The notes: generated by a model from the sequence alone, not told the origin. DNA of 64,000 nucleotides from Clostridium sp. DL-VIII (GCF_000230835.1 NZ_CM001240.1:2488501-2552500), one strand, 5' to 3'. Shown: positions 17,311-27,096, counted from the first letter of the stretch. Made by a program: numbers and translations.

Positions 17311-17898
17311 TTAACAGGCATACATATTAATTTTAATTGTTTTTTTCGATGTATATTTATAATAACTGTGTGCATTAATCCAGTATTTTATAAGTTGTGG
17401 TTTATAATCTAAAAGATACTTTAGAAATTCATCAAAAACATTTAGCTTTACTAGAATCTTAACAATTTCTTTGGGGTAAGGAGTATTTTTTTCAAAGACT
17501 TTTCTTGGATCTATTACCTGTATCTTTTCGTGTTCATTTACAAATATATGGGCTCCTCTTATATCGAGTCGTGTAAATTTCAATTGTTTAAATTCTTCAA
17601 TGAGATTTATAATTTCAGCGGATAAATTATAGGATAATCCATTTTTTTTAATATAGTCAGATAATATATCTCCTTCAACATAATCTCTCAAGATCATATT
17701 GTTTGCTATAAACATAACTTTAGGAAAAAATCTGCTATTGTTGACTTCTTCTAAAAGGCAGGCCTCCTTCTCAGCCTTCTTTCGTTTAGAAAATATTTTT
17801 AAGGCATATCCTTCAGGGGTTAAATAAACAGAACCTTCCTTGCCTTTACCTAAGAATTCACATTCTTTTATATCTAAAACGTATCTCATATTGTTCAC
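17311..17898 (-). CDS. Small protein-kinase-like protein (RIO/Kae1-like fold)
   Basis: A 195-residue protein with a minimal kinase layout: the glycine loop FLGKGKEGSVYL, the ATP lysine in ALKIFSK, a hinge ILRDYVEGDILSDYI, and the catalytic loop FTRLDIRGAHIFV. The metal loop reads IDPRKVF in place of DFG. It lacks the large C-lobe. Such proteins occur in clostridia near sporulation or tRNA-modification genes, but nothing here ties it to a pathway. The start is weakly supported: a GTG at 17898 or an ATG three codons later, with no strong ribosome site. Confidence 0.65.
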   Translation of the reverse strand: MNNMRYVLDIKECEFLGKGKEGSVYLTPEGYALKIFSKRKKAEKEACLLEEVNNSRFFPKVMFIANNMILRDYVEGDILSDYIKKNGLSYNLSAEIINLIEEFKQLKFTRLDIRGAHIFVNEHEKIQVIDPRKVFEKNTPYPKEIVKILVKLNVFDEFLKYLLDYKPQLIKYWINAHSYYKYTSKKTIKINMYAC

Positions 17899-18632
17899 TA
17901 TTATTAATTGTTTTATATATTATATGAAATCATTTATACAATTCTACAAAATGAGATGAATATGTATAAATTATTCTATTAAACAAATGATTTAGTGGGT
18001 GACTTTTTTATTATATTTATAAAAAGAAGTAATGATGAGATAGCATATAAATGGTCAGTTATATTAGATTATAACATTAAATTCGGATATATTATAATTT
18101 TTAATTCAAAATATTATAATTCTAATAAGTTTTAAGTGTTATGAAATTGAATTGAAAATAAATGAATTATAATATTATAAACAAAAAATTAAATATTTAG
18201 ATGATATTTTATTAATTTATGGAAGTTTTATTAAGATAACAAGCATTATATTCAAGAAGTTAATTGAACTTATGATTAAAATATGTAATAAAAGTCAATA
18301 GCAAAAATAAAGTTAGGTCTAATGAACTGAGATATGCACAAATGAGTCTATTGCTTGTATTCGGAGTATGAAAATTATAATATCACATATCATATTTAAT
18401 GTGTTAGATTGCAATTAGGAAATAAAAATCATTTAATGAAAAGGTTTGTGAAAAATTTTTTTCATTATTAAACTGTTAATATCTTGCCGAGTATTATCAT
18501 AATATGATAAAATACTAATTGGTTTGTTGTATTTTTTGGATTTTTGGGGAGAATATTTATAGGTTAAAGTTAAAATTTAGCCTATTTCAAAGATGATTTT
18601 GGGGCGAATATAAATTAAATGGGAGGACCCGT
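17899..18632. other. Long AT-rich leader region upstream of the amino acid permease
   Basis: No ORF is supported. Near the permease there is a 15-base dyad TATCATAATATGATA at 18495-18509 beside a likely promoter. Two related direct segments, GATTTTTGGGGAGAATATTT near 18539 and GATTTTGGGGCGAATATAAA near 18594, flank a hairpin whose arms are ATAGGTTAAA and TTTAGCCTAT. This suggests cis-regulation of the permease, by an operator and perhaps a structured leader. It matches no riboswitch I know. Confidence 0.4.
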
Positions 18633-20039
18633 ATGAATATTTTCAAGAAAAAGTCAGTAGACAAAATGCTGGAAGGAGTGGAGAGGACAGCCTTAAAGAA
18701 GAACCTTAAAGCTAAAGACATAGCTGCATTTGGTATAGGAGCAGTAGTAGGAGTAGGTATCTTTGTGGCAACAGGAACAGGTGCGCATCTAGCGGGACCA
18801 GCTGTAATAATTTCATTTATTTTAGCAGGTATAGTTGCTTGTCTTTGTGCATTGTGTTATTGCGAGCTTTCAACTATGTTCCCAGTTGCAGGAAGTACGT
18901 ATTCGTATTCGTATATAGTATTCGGTGAAATAATAGCAATGATAATTGGGTGGTGTCTTACTGCGGAATATTTAGTTGCTTGTAGTGCAGTAGCATCTGG
19001 ATGGTCAGGTACCTTTGTAGGGATACTAAAATCATTTGGAGTAACATTACCAGCAGCTCTTACTTCATCACCAAGCAAAGGTGGAATAGTGGATTTACCA
19101 GCTATATTAATAATTGCAATAATAACTTACATACTATATTATGGAATGAAAGAAAGTGCTAGAGTTAATAATATCATTGTTGGAATAAAGATTGTTATAA
19201 TTCTTGTGTTTGTAGTACTTGGAGTAGGACATATAGATACGGCTAACTATCATCCTTTTGCTCCATTTGGATTTGGGGGAATCTTTGCGGCAACAGCGAC
19301 TATATTCTTTTCATTCATTGGATTTGATGCAATATCAACTGCGGCAGAGGAAGCAGAAAATCCAAAACGAGATATTCCTCTTGGACTTATAATTTGTTTA
19401 ATAGCTGTTACAGTACTTTATGTTTTAGTTGCTGTTGTACTTACAGGAATGGTTCCTTATAACGAAATAATTTCTGAAAATGCGGTGCCAGGGGCTTTAG
19501 CAAGAGTAGGTATAAATTGGGGAGCAGCACTAGTTGGGACGGGAGCTATACTTGGAATGATTTCTACTATTATGGTAGTTCTTTATGGCCAAGTTAGAGT
19601 ATTTATGGTTATGTCAAGAGATGGACTTTTACCAAAGATATTCTCAAAGGTACATCCGATTCATAAGACACCACATATTTCAACTATCATAACTGGAACT
19701 ATAGCAGCAATAATTGCTGGGTTTATACCATTAGATATTATCGTAGAATTTTTAAGTACTGGAACTTTATTTGGATTCATTGCTGTATCTCTTGCAGTAA
19801 TAGTACTTAGAAAAACTATGCCAAACTTTAAAAGAATTTTTAAAGTTCCAGGAGCTCCATTTACTCCGATAGTAGCTATAATATGTTGTATAGTTTTATT
19901 GTGTGGATTAAAATTAATAACTTGGATAGGCTTTGTAGTATGGCTCATTATAGGACTTGTAGTGTATTTTGTTTATGGAAGAAAACATAGTATAGTTCAA
20001 AATGAAGGTGATTTAGAAAACACCGATAAAGCAGTATAG
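18633..20039 (+). CDS. APC-family cationic amino acid permease
   Basis: A 468-residue amino acid transporter with twelve or more membrane helices. The N-terminal KNLKAKDIAAFGIGAVVGVGIFV and FSFIGFDAISTAAEEAENPKRDIP are signatures of the CAT subfamily (YfnA-like), which take up basic or broad-range amino acids by proton symport. The motif VRVFMVMSRDGLLPKIFSKVH in the later loop is also characteristic. GGGAGG precedes the ATG. A 700-base leader with a dyad suggests regulated expression. It is followed by a strong terminator, so monocistronic. Confidence 0.88.
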   Translation: MNIFKKKSVDKMLEGVERTALKKNLKAKDIAAFGIGAVVGVGIFVATGTGAHLAGPAVIISFILAGIVACLCALCYCELSTMFPVAGSTYSYSYIVFGEIIAMIIGWCLTAEYLVACSAVASGWSGTFVGILKSFGVTLPAALTSSPSKGGIVDLPAILIIAIITYILYYGMKESARVNNIIVGIKIVIILVFVVLGVGHIDTANYHPFAPFGFGGIFAATATIFFSFIGFDAISTAAEEAENPKRDIPLGLIICLIAVTVLYVLVAVVLTGMVPYNEIISENAVPGALARVGINWGAALVGTGAILGMISTIMVVLYGQVRVFMVMSRDGLLPKIFSKVHPIHKTPHISTIITGTIAAIIAGFIPLDIIVEFLSTGTLFGFIAVSLAVIVLRKTMPNFKRIFKVPGAPFTPIVAIICCIVLLCGLKLITWIGFVVWLIIGLVVYFVYGRKHSIVQNEGDLENTDKAV

Positions 20040-20102
20040 ATTAAGATGGAATTGTGAATAAGGATTACTTTACCACGATTGATTTTATGATATAAATTAT
20101 AG

Positions 20103-20162
20103 AAAGAATCATTGTTGTAGTGATAGCGGATATGCTAAAAATATTACAACAGTGATTCTTTT
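20103..20162 (+). terminator. Intrinsic terminator of the permease gene
   Basis: AGAATCATTGTTGTA pairs with TACAACAGTGATTCT around an AT-rich loop, followed by TTTTG. Confidence 0.75.
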
Positions 20163-20579
20163 GTTTTATTTAAAATTTAAATAAAATATTAGAACTAATA
20201 AAGTATATTTAAAAATATAATATATAGAGGAAAAGTTGTTATTAACGAGTCAATAATTGTAAAAATTATAGTTAAAATAATATCAATATAAAAGAACGTA
20301 TTATGTATGTATTTCATAATATATAGAAAATAAGCGATAATTAATAATATGGTGAGATTTTTGAAAATGAGATTTTTAATTAATATATTGGGTGTATAAG
20401 TAGACTATAAGCCGAAAGGAGTATTAAGTAAATAATAAAATAGAATCTTATAATTCATGTACAAAAATTCAGAATTGTCAAAAAATTTATTGACAAAAAT
20501 TAAACAAGCAAATAAAATAAAGGTAGGAACATTTGATAAAAAAATAACAAAGACTATAAAAGTTATGGAGATGGTATTT
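20163..20579. other. Intergenic region before the CoA-transferase gene
   Basis: AT-rich, with no gene recognised. The CoA-transferase frame is open upstream to an ATG at 20457, but that start has no ribosome site, so 20457-20579 is treated as leader. No riboswitch pattern was recognised. Confidence 0.4.
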
Positions 20580-22139
20580 ATGGTGAAGGTAATAAGTACA
20601 AGAGAGGCAGCAAATTTAATAAAGGATAACGATGTTTTGGCAACTTCCGGTTTTGCATCATTAGGAGTTCCAGAAGCATTATTAAAAGGTTTGGAAGAAA
20701 AATTTTTAGAAGAAAAAAGTCCTAAAAATTTAGCACTAATGTTTGCAGCAGCACAAGGTGATGGGAAAAGTAAAGGATTAAATCATTTAGCACATGAAGG
20801 GCTGGTAGGTAAAATCATAGGAGGACATTTTAACTTAGCACCAATGTTAGGAGAATTAATTAGAGACAATAAAGTATATGCATATAATTTACCACAAGGA
20901 ATTATGTGTAATGTGTTTAGAGATATAGCAAGTAAAAAAACTGCAACCATAAGTAAAGTAGGGTTAAATACGTTTGTAGATCCAAGAGTAGAGGGAGGAA
21001 AGGCGAATTCAATTACTAAGGAAAATGAAAAAGATATAGTTGAAGTGATTAAGATATTGGGTGAAGAAAATTTATTATACAAGTGTCCAAGCATTAACGT
21101 GGCATTTATTCGTGGAACATATGCTGATGAAAAAGGAAACGTTTCGATGAATCATGAGGCTACCTTTTCAGAAGCAACATGTATAGCTCAAGCAGTTAAG
21201 AATTGTGGTGGAATAGTTATAGTACAAGTTGATAAAGTAGTTAAAGCCGGAATGTTAGATCCAAGACTTGTAAAAATACCTGGAATTTACGTTAATTATA
21301 TAGTCGAAGCTAAGAACAAAGAAGATCAGGCTCAGGTACTAGGATATGATGATGATCTATCTTTGACTGGAGATATTAAAGTAATAGCGGATAGTTTAGA
21401 ACCGTTAGAACTTAATGCTAGGAAAATTATTGGAAGAAGAGCAGCTATGGAATTAGAAGAAGGAAGCATTGTTAATATTGGAATAGGAATACCGGAAGCA
21501 ATTTCAAATGTTGCTAATGAAGAAGGAATAGCAGATTCCATTGTATTAACAGTTGAACCAGGACCTATAGGAGGAATCCCTCAAGGAGGAAAAAAATTTG
21601 GTTCTTCAGTGAATCCAGAATGCATATTTGATCAACCGACACAATTTGATTTTTACGATGGAGGAGGCTTAGATATAGCATTTTTAGGACTTGCACAGGT
21701 AGACAAGCATGGGAATTTAAATGTTAGCAAATTTGGAACAAGAGTTGCAGGCTGTGGAGGATTTATCAATATTACTCAAAATGCTAAAAAGGTCTTCTTT
21801 TGTGGAACATTTACAGCTAAGGGTTTAGAGGTAAAAGTAGAAAATGGAGAATTGAAAATCATAAATGAAGGAAATAAGAAGAAATTTGTAGATTCTGTAG
21901 AGCAGATCACTTTTAGTAGTGAATATGCATTGAAAGTTAAACAGCCAGTTATGTATATAACTGAAAGAGCTGTCTTTGAATTAAAGGAAGATGGATTGCA
22001 TCTAATTGAAATAGCACCAGGAATAGATATTAAAAAAGATATATTAGATTTGATGGAATTTGCTCCAGTTGTAGATAAAGATCTTAAATTAATGGATAAG
22101 AGAATATTTATAGATGAACTAATGGATTTAAAAAAATAA
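20580..22139 (+). CDS. Family I acyl-CoA:carboxylate CoA-transferase (propionate CoA-transferase/YdiF type)
   Basis: A 519-residue fused alpha-beta CoA-transferase. The first half has ATSGFASLGVPEALL and PQGIMCNVFRDIA. The second half has NIGIGIPEAISNVA and EPGPIGGIPQGG, whose glutamate is the expected catalytic residue forming the glutamyl-CoA thioester, then DFYDGGGLDIAFLG. Length and layout match propionate/acetate CoA-transferases such as Pct and YdiF. The ATG at 20580 follows GGAG at a nine-base gap. A class II aldolase gene follows 28 bases after the stop, so the pair may handle a small hydroxy-acid or aldehyde-derived acyl-CoA; this is inference. Confidence 0.85.
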   Translation: MVKVISTREAANLIKDNDVLATSGFASLGVPEALLKGLEEKFLEEKSPKNLALMFAAAQGDGKSKGLNHLAHEGLVGKIIGGHFNLAPMLGELIRDNKVYAYNLPQGIMCNVFRDIASKKTATISKVGLNTFVDPRVEGGKANSITKENEKDIVEVIKILGEENLLYKCPSINVAFIRGTYADEKGNVSMNHEATFSEATCIAQAVKNCGGIVIVQVDKVVKAGMLDPRLVKIPGIYVNYIVEAKNKEDQAQVLGYDDDLSLTGDIKVIADSLEPLELNARKIIGRRAAMELEEGSIVNIGIGIPEAISNVANEEGIADSIVLTVEPGPIGGIPQGGKKFGSSVNPECIFDQPTQFDFYDGGGLDIAFLGLAQVDKHGNLNVSKFGTRVAGCGGFINITQNAKKVFFCGTFTAKGLEVKVENGELKIINEGNKKKFVDSVEQITFSSEYALKVKQPVMYITERAVFELKEDGLHLIEIAPGIDIKKDILDLMEFAPVVDKDLKLMDKRIFIDELMDLKK

Positions 22140-22167
22140 TTTATAATTCTAGAGGGGGATAAAGATT

Positions 22168-22803
22168 ATGTTAGAAAATTTAAAGATTAAAGTTGTTAAA
22201 ATGGCAAAAGACGCAGAAAGGTATAATCTATGTAAAGGAAATATAGGAAGCTTTAGTATTAGAGATGAAAGTTCAGGATATGTGGTTATAACACCTTCAA
22301 AAATAGCAGTGGAAAACTTGAATGTTGAACATGTTTGTATAGTAGATTTGAAAGGGAATAGGATTAATGTTGTCGATGGAATTGAACCAACTAGTGATAT
22401 ATTAATGCACCTTGAGGTTTATAGAGCAAGAAAAGATATAAAAACTATAATGCATATTCATTCAGTTCATGTAAGTACTTTTGCTGTAATAAATAAAGTA
22501 ATTCCACCAATAGCGTATGATTCTGCAAATTACGGAGGATATATTTATGTTGCAAATGGTGGAAATGCAGAATCTTCCGAAACTGCAAAAGATTTGATAG
22601 AAAAATTAAATATGAGTGATGCCTGTCTTTTAGAGAGTAATGGAGCTATTGTTGTGAGTGGGAATATAGAAAATATAGTATTTAAAGCAAGAACTGTTGA
22701 GAGAGTAGCTGAAATTTATTATAAAGCATTAGTTTTAAATAAATCTAACGAACCAAAAAGATTTTCGAGAGAAGAATTAGCTTTATACAGTGGAAATAGA
22801 TAA
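22168..22803 (+). CDS. Class II aldolase/adducin-family protein with altered active site
   Basis: A 211-residue protein of the L-fuculose-phosphate aldolase/adducin fold: KGNIGSFSIRD at the N-terminus, VVITPSK, MHIHSVHVSTFAV and CLLESNGAIVV. The two zinc histidines of HIH are present at about residues 96 and 98. The third, normally in a NHG motif, is replaced (SNG), and the catalytic glutamate of SSE is aspartate (TSD). Metal binding and the aldol reaction may therefore be changed. It is the second gene of the CoA-transferase operon, behind AGAGGGGG. Confidence 0.78.
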   Translation: MLENLKIKVVKMAKDAERYNLCKGNIGSFSIRDESSGYVVITPSKIAVENLNVEHVCIVDLKGNRINVVDGIEPTSDILMHLEVYRARKDIKTIMHIHSVHVSTFAVINKVIPPIAYDSANYGGYIYVANGGNAESSETAKDLIEKLNMSDACLLESNGAIVVSGNIENIVFKARTVERVAEIYYKALVLNKSNEPKRFSREELALYSGNR

Positions 22804-22856
22804 GATTTGAAGTGCTGTAAAAGCTAGTGATATTAAATAAATTCAAGATATGAATT

Positions 22857-22894
22857 AAAAAAGCATTAATCCATTAGGAGCAATGCTTTTTTAT
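22857..22894. terminator. Intrinsic terminator of the CoA-transferase operon
   Basis: AAAAAAGCATT pairs with AATGCTTTTTT around ATCCATTAGGAGC. A-rich and T-rich flanks on both sides let it serve the convergent HNH gene too. Confidence 0.8.
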
Positions 22895-22920
22895 TTATAT
22901 AAAAATAAACAAATATTTCA

Positions 22921-23211
22921 TTAAATACTTTTTCTAACATGCTTTGATTTTTTTACTATAAAATGAGAATCACCAGGGAAATTTTCAATAAATTTAAGAT
23001 ATTTAAGGATTTTTACATCACTTTTTAAGGATTCAAGAGTATGATAGTATGTTGCTAATTCACGATTTGTAAAAAGAGCATGAATTTGCTGATGACAAGT
23101 TGGACATAAAGAGAGGGTTTCAAATTTCCTTCCGCCTTTTTGCAGGGGAATCAAGTGATGTTTAGTTATGATAGATACATTTCTATTACATAATTCACAT
23201 ATATGCTCCAT
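22921..23211 (-). CDS. Small HNH endonuclease-type protein
   Basis: A 96-residue protein. CELCNR (CxxC), KHHLIPLQKGG and LCPTCHQQIHALF (CxxC, H) form a zinc-binding HNH fold with the HH pair at about residues 18-19. Such stand-alone small HNH proteins are widespread in clostridia and of uncertain role. GGAGGA precedes the ATG. No partner gene is adjacent. Confidence 0.8.
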   Translation of the reverse strand: MEHICELCNRNVSIITKHHLIPLQKGGRKFETLSLCPTCHQQIHALFTNRELATYYHTLESLKSDVKILKYLKFIENFPGDSHFIVKKSKHVRKSI

Positions 23212-23319
23212 AAAATCCTCCTCTTATACGCTATTCATATTTTATGATTAAATTATATCAAAATAAAAAATAAAGTCAAAGTGATTTTAATGGTAAATAA
23301 AAGTCAATTATTTTTATGA

Positions 23320-23436
23320 TATGATGTAACTAACCAATTAAAAAATAAGTTAAATACTCAAGAAGCTAAAGGCTTATTGGGAGAGATAGGAGACTTATTT
23401 TCTTCTTTAGGGAATTTAATAAAAAGTCTATTATAA
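23320..23436 (+). pseudogene. Short open fragment without start codon
   Basis: 39 codons open to a TAA, with no ATG/GTG/TTG behind a ribosome site. It encodes KLNTQEAKGLLGEIGDLFSS and a following amphipathic tail, a plausible helix pair. It may be the end of a lost small gene. It lies in the leader of the MocR gene. Weak evidence. Confidence 0.22.
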
Positions 23437-23462
23437 AATAAATATTAGACTTAGGAGGCCAT

Positions 23463-24914
23463 ATGTTAATAGTTAGTTGGAAACCAGATAAAAGTTCTTC
23501 TATTCCAGTATATCAGCAGATAGTTGATTATTTTAAGAGGATGATATCAACAGGTGAATGGGACTTAGGAAGTAAATTGCCACCACAAAGAGAGCTGGCA
23601 AGGATATTTGAAGTGAACAGAAGTACTGTTGTAGAGGCTTTGGACGAATTGAAGGCAGAAGGATTAATTGAAGGAAAAAGCAGCAAAGGAACAATTATAG
23701 TCAATAATACTTGGTCTTTGATGGCATCTGTTTCACCATTAAAGTGGAAAAATTATATTGCAAGAGGTATACATAAACCTAATTTACCTATAATTCAAAA
23801 AATAAATAAATTAGAATTTGAAAATAGGATAATAAGACTAGGTACAGGGGAACTTGCTAGTGAGTTATATCCTCATGATATGATGAAAGAAGTTTTAAAT
23901 AATGTATCAAAGAAAGTGTCATCTTTAGGCTATGAGGAACCAAAAGGATCATTATTTTTAAGAGAGACAATAAGTAAATATTTAAAAAAGCATAGTATAA
24001 ATGTTTCCCCATCTAAAATATTAATTGTTTCTGGCTCATTGCAGGCCTTGCAGCTGATTTCTATAGGAGTTCTGGAGCAGGGATCTACAATACTTGTTGA
24101 AAAGCCTTCGTATTTGAGTTCTCTAAACTTATTTCAGTCATCTGGAATGAAGTTAAAAGGCATTAGAATGGATGCTTTGGGAATTGATCCAATTCAAATT
24201 AAAAAAAGTAACAATAATAAAAATTCAACTTTATTATATACTATACCGACCTTCCAAAATCCAACTGGAATTTTAATGTCAGAAGAAAGAAGAGAGACAG
24301 TTTTAAAAATATGTTCAAAAGAAAGAATACCAATTATTGAAGATGATGCATATAGAGAATTATGGATAGATGAAGAACCACCAGTTCCCCTAAAAGCTAG
24401 AGATAAGAATGGTAATGTAATGTACTTAGGCACGGCTTCAAAATCTTTAGCAGCAGGTCTTAGGGTTGGTTGGCTAATTGGGCCAGAAAATGTTGTTGAA
24501 CATTTAGGTGACATTAAGATGCAGAGTGATTATGGAACAAGCTCACTGTCCCAAGAAGTTGTAGCTGAATGGATTACAAGCGGTTTGTATGAAAAATATT
24601 TGCTTCAGCTAAGGAACAATTTAAAGACTAGAAGGGACTACACACTTAATATCTTAGAAAAGTATTTTAAGGATATAGCTACATGGAATAAACCAGTTGG
24701 AGGATTTTATATTTGGTTGAAACTTAATGTACCTATATCATTAAACAAGCTGTTTGAAATTGCATATAGAGAAGGAATACTAATTAATCCAGGTAATGTT
24801 TATGATCTTTCAAATAATCAAAATCTAAGAATCTCATATTCATACGCATCATTAACAGATTTAGAAAGAGGCTTGAAAATATTATCTAAGGTAATTAGAG
24901 AAAAGTTATTTTAA
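23463..24914 (+). CDS. MocR/PdxR-type regulator (GntR HTH fused to aminotransferase domain)
   Basis: 483 residues. Residues 12-80 form the GntR winged helix (SIPVYQQIVDYFKRMISTGE, LPPQRELARIFEVNRSTV). Residues about 110-480 form a fold type I aminotransferase with EPKGSLFLRETI, YTIPTFQNPTG, PIIEDDAYRELW and the PLP lysine in GTASKSLAAGLRVGW. MocR proteins use PLP adducts of amines or amino acids as effectors. AGGAGG precedes the ATG. The LysE-type exporter downstream on the same strand, behind its own terminator and promoter gap, is the likely target. Confidence 0.9.
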   Translation: MLIVSWKPDKSSSIPVYQQIVDYFKRMISTGEWDLGSKLPPQRELARIFEVNRSTVVEALDELKAEGLIEGKSSKGTIIVNNTWSLMASVSPLKWKNYIARGIHKPNLPIIQKINKLEFENRIIRLGTGELASELYPHDMMKEVLNNVSKKVSSLGYEEPKGSLFLRETISKYLKKHSINVSPSKILIVSGSLQALQLISIGVLEQGSTILVEKPSYLSSLNLFQSSGMKLKGIRMDALGIDPIQIKKSNNNKNSTLLYTIPTFQNPTGILMSEERRETVLKICSKERIPIIEDDAYRELWIDEEPPVPLKARDKNGNVMYLGTASKSLAAGLRVGWLIGPENVVEHLGDIKMQSDYGTSSLSQEVVAEWITSGLYEKYLLQLRNNLKTRRDYTLNILEKYFKDIATWNKPVGGFYIWLKLNVPISLNKLFEIAYREGILINPGNVYDLSNNQNLRISYSYASLTDLERGLKILSKVIREKLF

Positions 24915-24926
24915 TTATAAAGATGA

Positions 24927-24959
24927 ACAGCTATTGAAGAAAATCAATAGCTGTTTTGG
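24927..24959 (+). terminator. Intrinsic terminator between mocR-like and lysE-like genes
   Basis: AACAGCTATTGA pairs with TCAATAGCTGTT, followed by TTGG. It separates the regulator from the exporter. Confidence 0.75.
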
Positions 24960-25047
24960 TTGGTGAATAATTCATTTTCTTGGTTGGAGATTTCAGTGAT
25001 TTTATCATGTATAATGACAAAGAAGAAATTACATAAGGTGGTGAATT

Positions 25048-25656
25048 ATGATTAAATATCTATTGCAGGGACTGCTATTTGGACTTGCTTATGTAGCCCC
25101 TATTGGAACACAGAATTTATATGTAATAAACACTGCGCTTAAGAAAAGCAGGTTAGATACATATAAAGTTGCACTTATAACTATTTTTTTTGATATTTCA
25201 TTAGCGATCTCATGCTTTTTTGGAATAGGATTCTTAATTCAAAAATACTTTGAATTAAGGCTTGTGGTGCTTTTACTTGGATGTATTATTGTAACTCATA
25301 TAGGCATAGGATTGATAAAATCAGCATCACAAGTATCGGATAATAAAAATATAGACAATTCATTGATTAGGATTATTATCTCTTGTTTTGCTGTTACATG
25401 GCTTAATCCGCAGGCAATAATTGATGGTTCATTATTATTAGGCGGCTTTAATGCTTCACTTCCACTAGATATGTCTAGATATTTTATATTAGGAGTTTGT
25501 CTAGCATCATTTTTATGGTTTAATTCTCTGTCAATGCTTATAGTAAAATTTCGTAATAAGCTTAATAAAATAATAAAATGGATAAATATAATATGCGGAG
25601 CAATATTAATATTTTATGGCTTGAAATTAGGATATTCTTTTATTGAATTGATATAA
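25048..25656 (+). CDS. LysE/ArgO-family amino acid exporter
   Basis: A 202-residue membrane protein with six hydrophobic helices. GLAYVAPIGTQNLYVINTAL at the N-terminus and AVTWLNPQAIIDG in the middle are signature segments of LysE/ArgO exporters of basic amino acids. AAGGTGGTG precedes the ATG. A MocR-type regulator immediately upstream fits control by an amino acid or its PLP adduct. Confidence 0.88.
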   Translation: MIKYLLQGLLFGLAYVAPIGTQNLYVINTALKKSRLDTYKVALITIFFDISLAISCFFGIGFLIQKYFELRLVVLLLGCIIVTHIGIGLIKSASQVSDNKNIDNSLIRIIISCFAVTWLNPQAIIDGSLLLGGFNASLPLDMSRYFILGVCLASFLWFNSLSMLIVKFRNKLNKIIKWINIICGAILIFYGLKLGYSFIELI

Positions 25657-25740
25657 TAATTCTAATTTAATAGAAGAACAAAGAAAAATAAAATGTAGTA
25701 AATAGTAAGATAGAAAAATTATTTCCCCTTACTATTAAAA

Positions 25741-26784
25741 TTATTTAACATATTTAGAATATGGAAGTTTAACAGTGTTTCCGGTTTGGTCAAATTTATA
25801 ATTTGTACCATTGAGGGGATAATTTCCAGAAGCAAGATTCATTCCTATGGTATAGATTGCATCTGCATGAACACTAGGATCTTGAACAACAGTACCAGTC
25901 ATAATCCCTTGATTAATTAATTCTTTAGCTTCAGGTAAAGCATCGACGCCAACGACTGGAATATATTTTTTTGAATTATCTCCTTTGTTGTAGCCATATT
26001 CTTGGAGTGCTTTAATAGCACCGATTGCCATAGCATCATTGTTAGATATTATTGCTTCAATTCTGCCATCAAGTGTTAATAGATTAGATCTAATTGCGCT
26101 TTTGGCACACTCCTCATCCCAATTACAAACTATTGATGATAACTCTTGGGTTTTTACTCCTGCTTCATTGAGTGCTTGAACAGAATATTTAGTTCTTGCA
26201 ATGGTTTCAGCATTATTAGCAGGACCCTTTAACATAATATACTGCATTATATCATCTTTGTTCTTATCTAAAGTCTCTTTGCTGGCATTCCAAGTATCAG
26301 CAAGAATCTCACCTTGCAGAATGCCAGATTGATCAATATCAGTATCAATTATAACTGCATTACGGTAAGGTTTAAGAAAATTTACTATTTGCGGTGTTTG
26401 CGCATAATAGAGAATTAGAGGTATATCTTTTCCAACTATTTCATTAAGAGCACTTTGAATTTTATCTATATCAGTGGTGACTGGATTTAATACAACAAGG
26501 TTAAAATCATTATTAAGGGCTCTATTTATCAATTCATTTTGAATTACTTGATTTCCTTTCCCATCGAAAAAAGTAAATTGAACTTTATTTTCATTATTGC
26601 TTTGTATAGTCTCGAGATTTTTTTTAACAGTAGAAATAAATTGATCATTAAAATCATTTAAAAATACAGCTATTTTAACTGGAGTCTCAGGATTAACAGC
26701 TAAAAGAGCTGCGGTGCTTTGGGTATTATTAAATAATAATATTGAGATAATGGTAAGGGACAATATCTTCTTTAAAATATTCAT
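25741..26784 (-). CDS. Galactose-type periplasmic sugar-binding protein (MglB-like)
   Basis: A 347-residue secreted solute-binding protein of the periplasmic binding protein 1 fold. A signal peptide (KKILSLTIISILLFNNTQSTAA) lacks a lipobox cysteine, so anchoring is unclear. The domain shows KIAVFLNDFNDQFISTVKKN, FNLVVLNPVTTDIDKIQ, IISNNDAMAIGAIKALQEYG and VVGVDALPEAKELI, as in galactose/glucose-binding proteins. No ABC transporter subunits are adjacent. Similar orphan proteins in clostridia act as sugar sensors for two-component systems or feed distant transporters. A related protein is encoded at 63191-64000. GGAGGG precedes the ATG. Confidence 0.82.
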   Translation of the reverse strand: MNILKKILSLTIISILLFNNTQSTAALLAVNPETPVKIAVFLNDFNDQFISTVKKNLETIQSNNENKVQFTFFDGKGNQVIQNELINRALNNDFNLVVLNPVTTDIDKIQSALNEIVGKDIPLILYYAQTPQIVNFLKPYRNAVIIDTDIDQSGILQGEILADTWNASKETLDKNKDDIMQYIMLKGPANNAETIARTKYSVQALNEAGVKTQELSSIVCNWDEECAKSAIRSNLLTLDGRIEAIISNNDAMAIGAIKALQEYGYNKGDNSKKYIPVVGVDALPEAKELINQGIMTGTVVQDPSVHADAIYTIGMNLASGNYPLNGTNYKFDQTGNTVKLPYSKYVK

Positions 26785-27067
26785 TTTGATCTTCCCTCCG
26801 ACTGTACTTGATTGAATTATCTATTATTAGGTTATCTTTCAGCTTAAATTTTATTCGTATTTCTGTGTAACGTATCTGTTTTTTTATTTAAATATATACA
26901 TTGCAAATAATTTTTATAATTTGAAAGAGTTTTAACTAATAATTAAAGATATATGTAAATTTAAGAAAATTACAGGAAAATCAAGAAAACAGGCTAAATT
27001 TTTAGTTATGAGGGCATAATATACATAATATAAAGGTTAAAATTTAACATTAATTATATGTGTATAG

Positions 27068-27096
27068 TTGACAATTAAGAATATGTAATTTATAAT
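27068..27096 (+). promoter_or_regulatory. Consensus sigma-A promoter of the tRNA operon
   Basis: TTGACA, a 17-base spacer and TATAAT, both hexamers perfect. Predicted transcription start is near 27103, about 85 bases before the first tRNA. The surrounding gap 26785-27067 is AT-rich with no other feature recognised. Confidence 0.85.
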
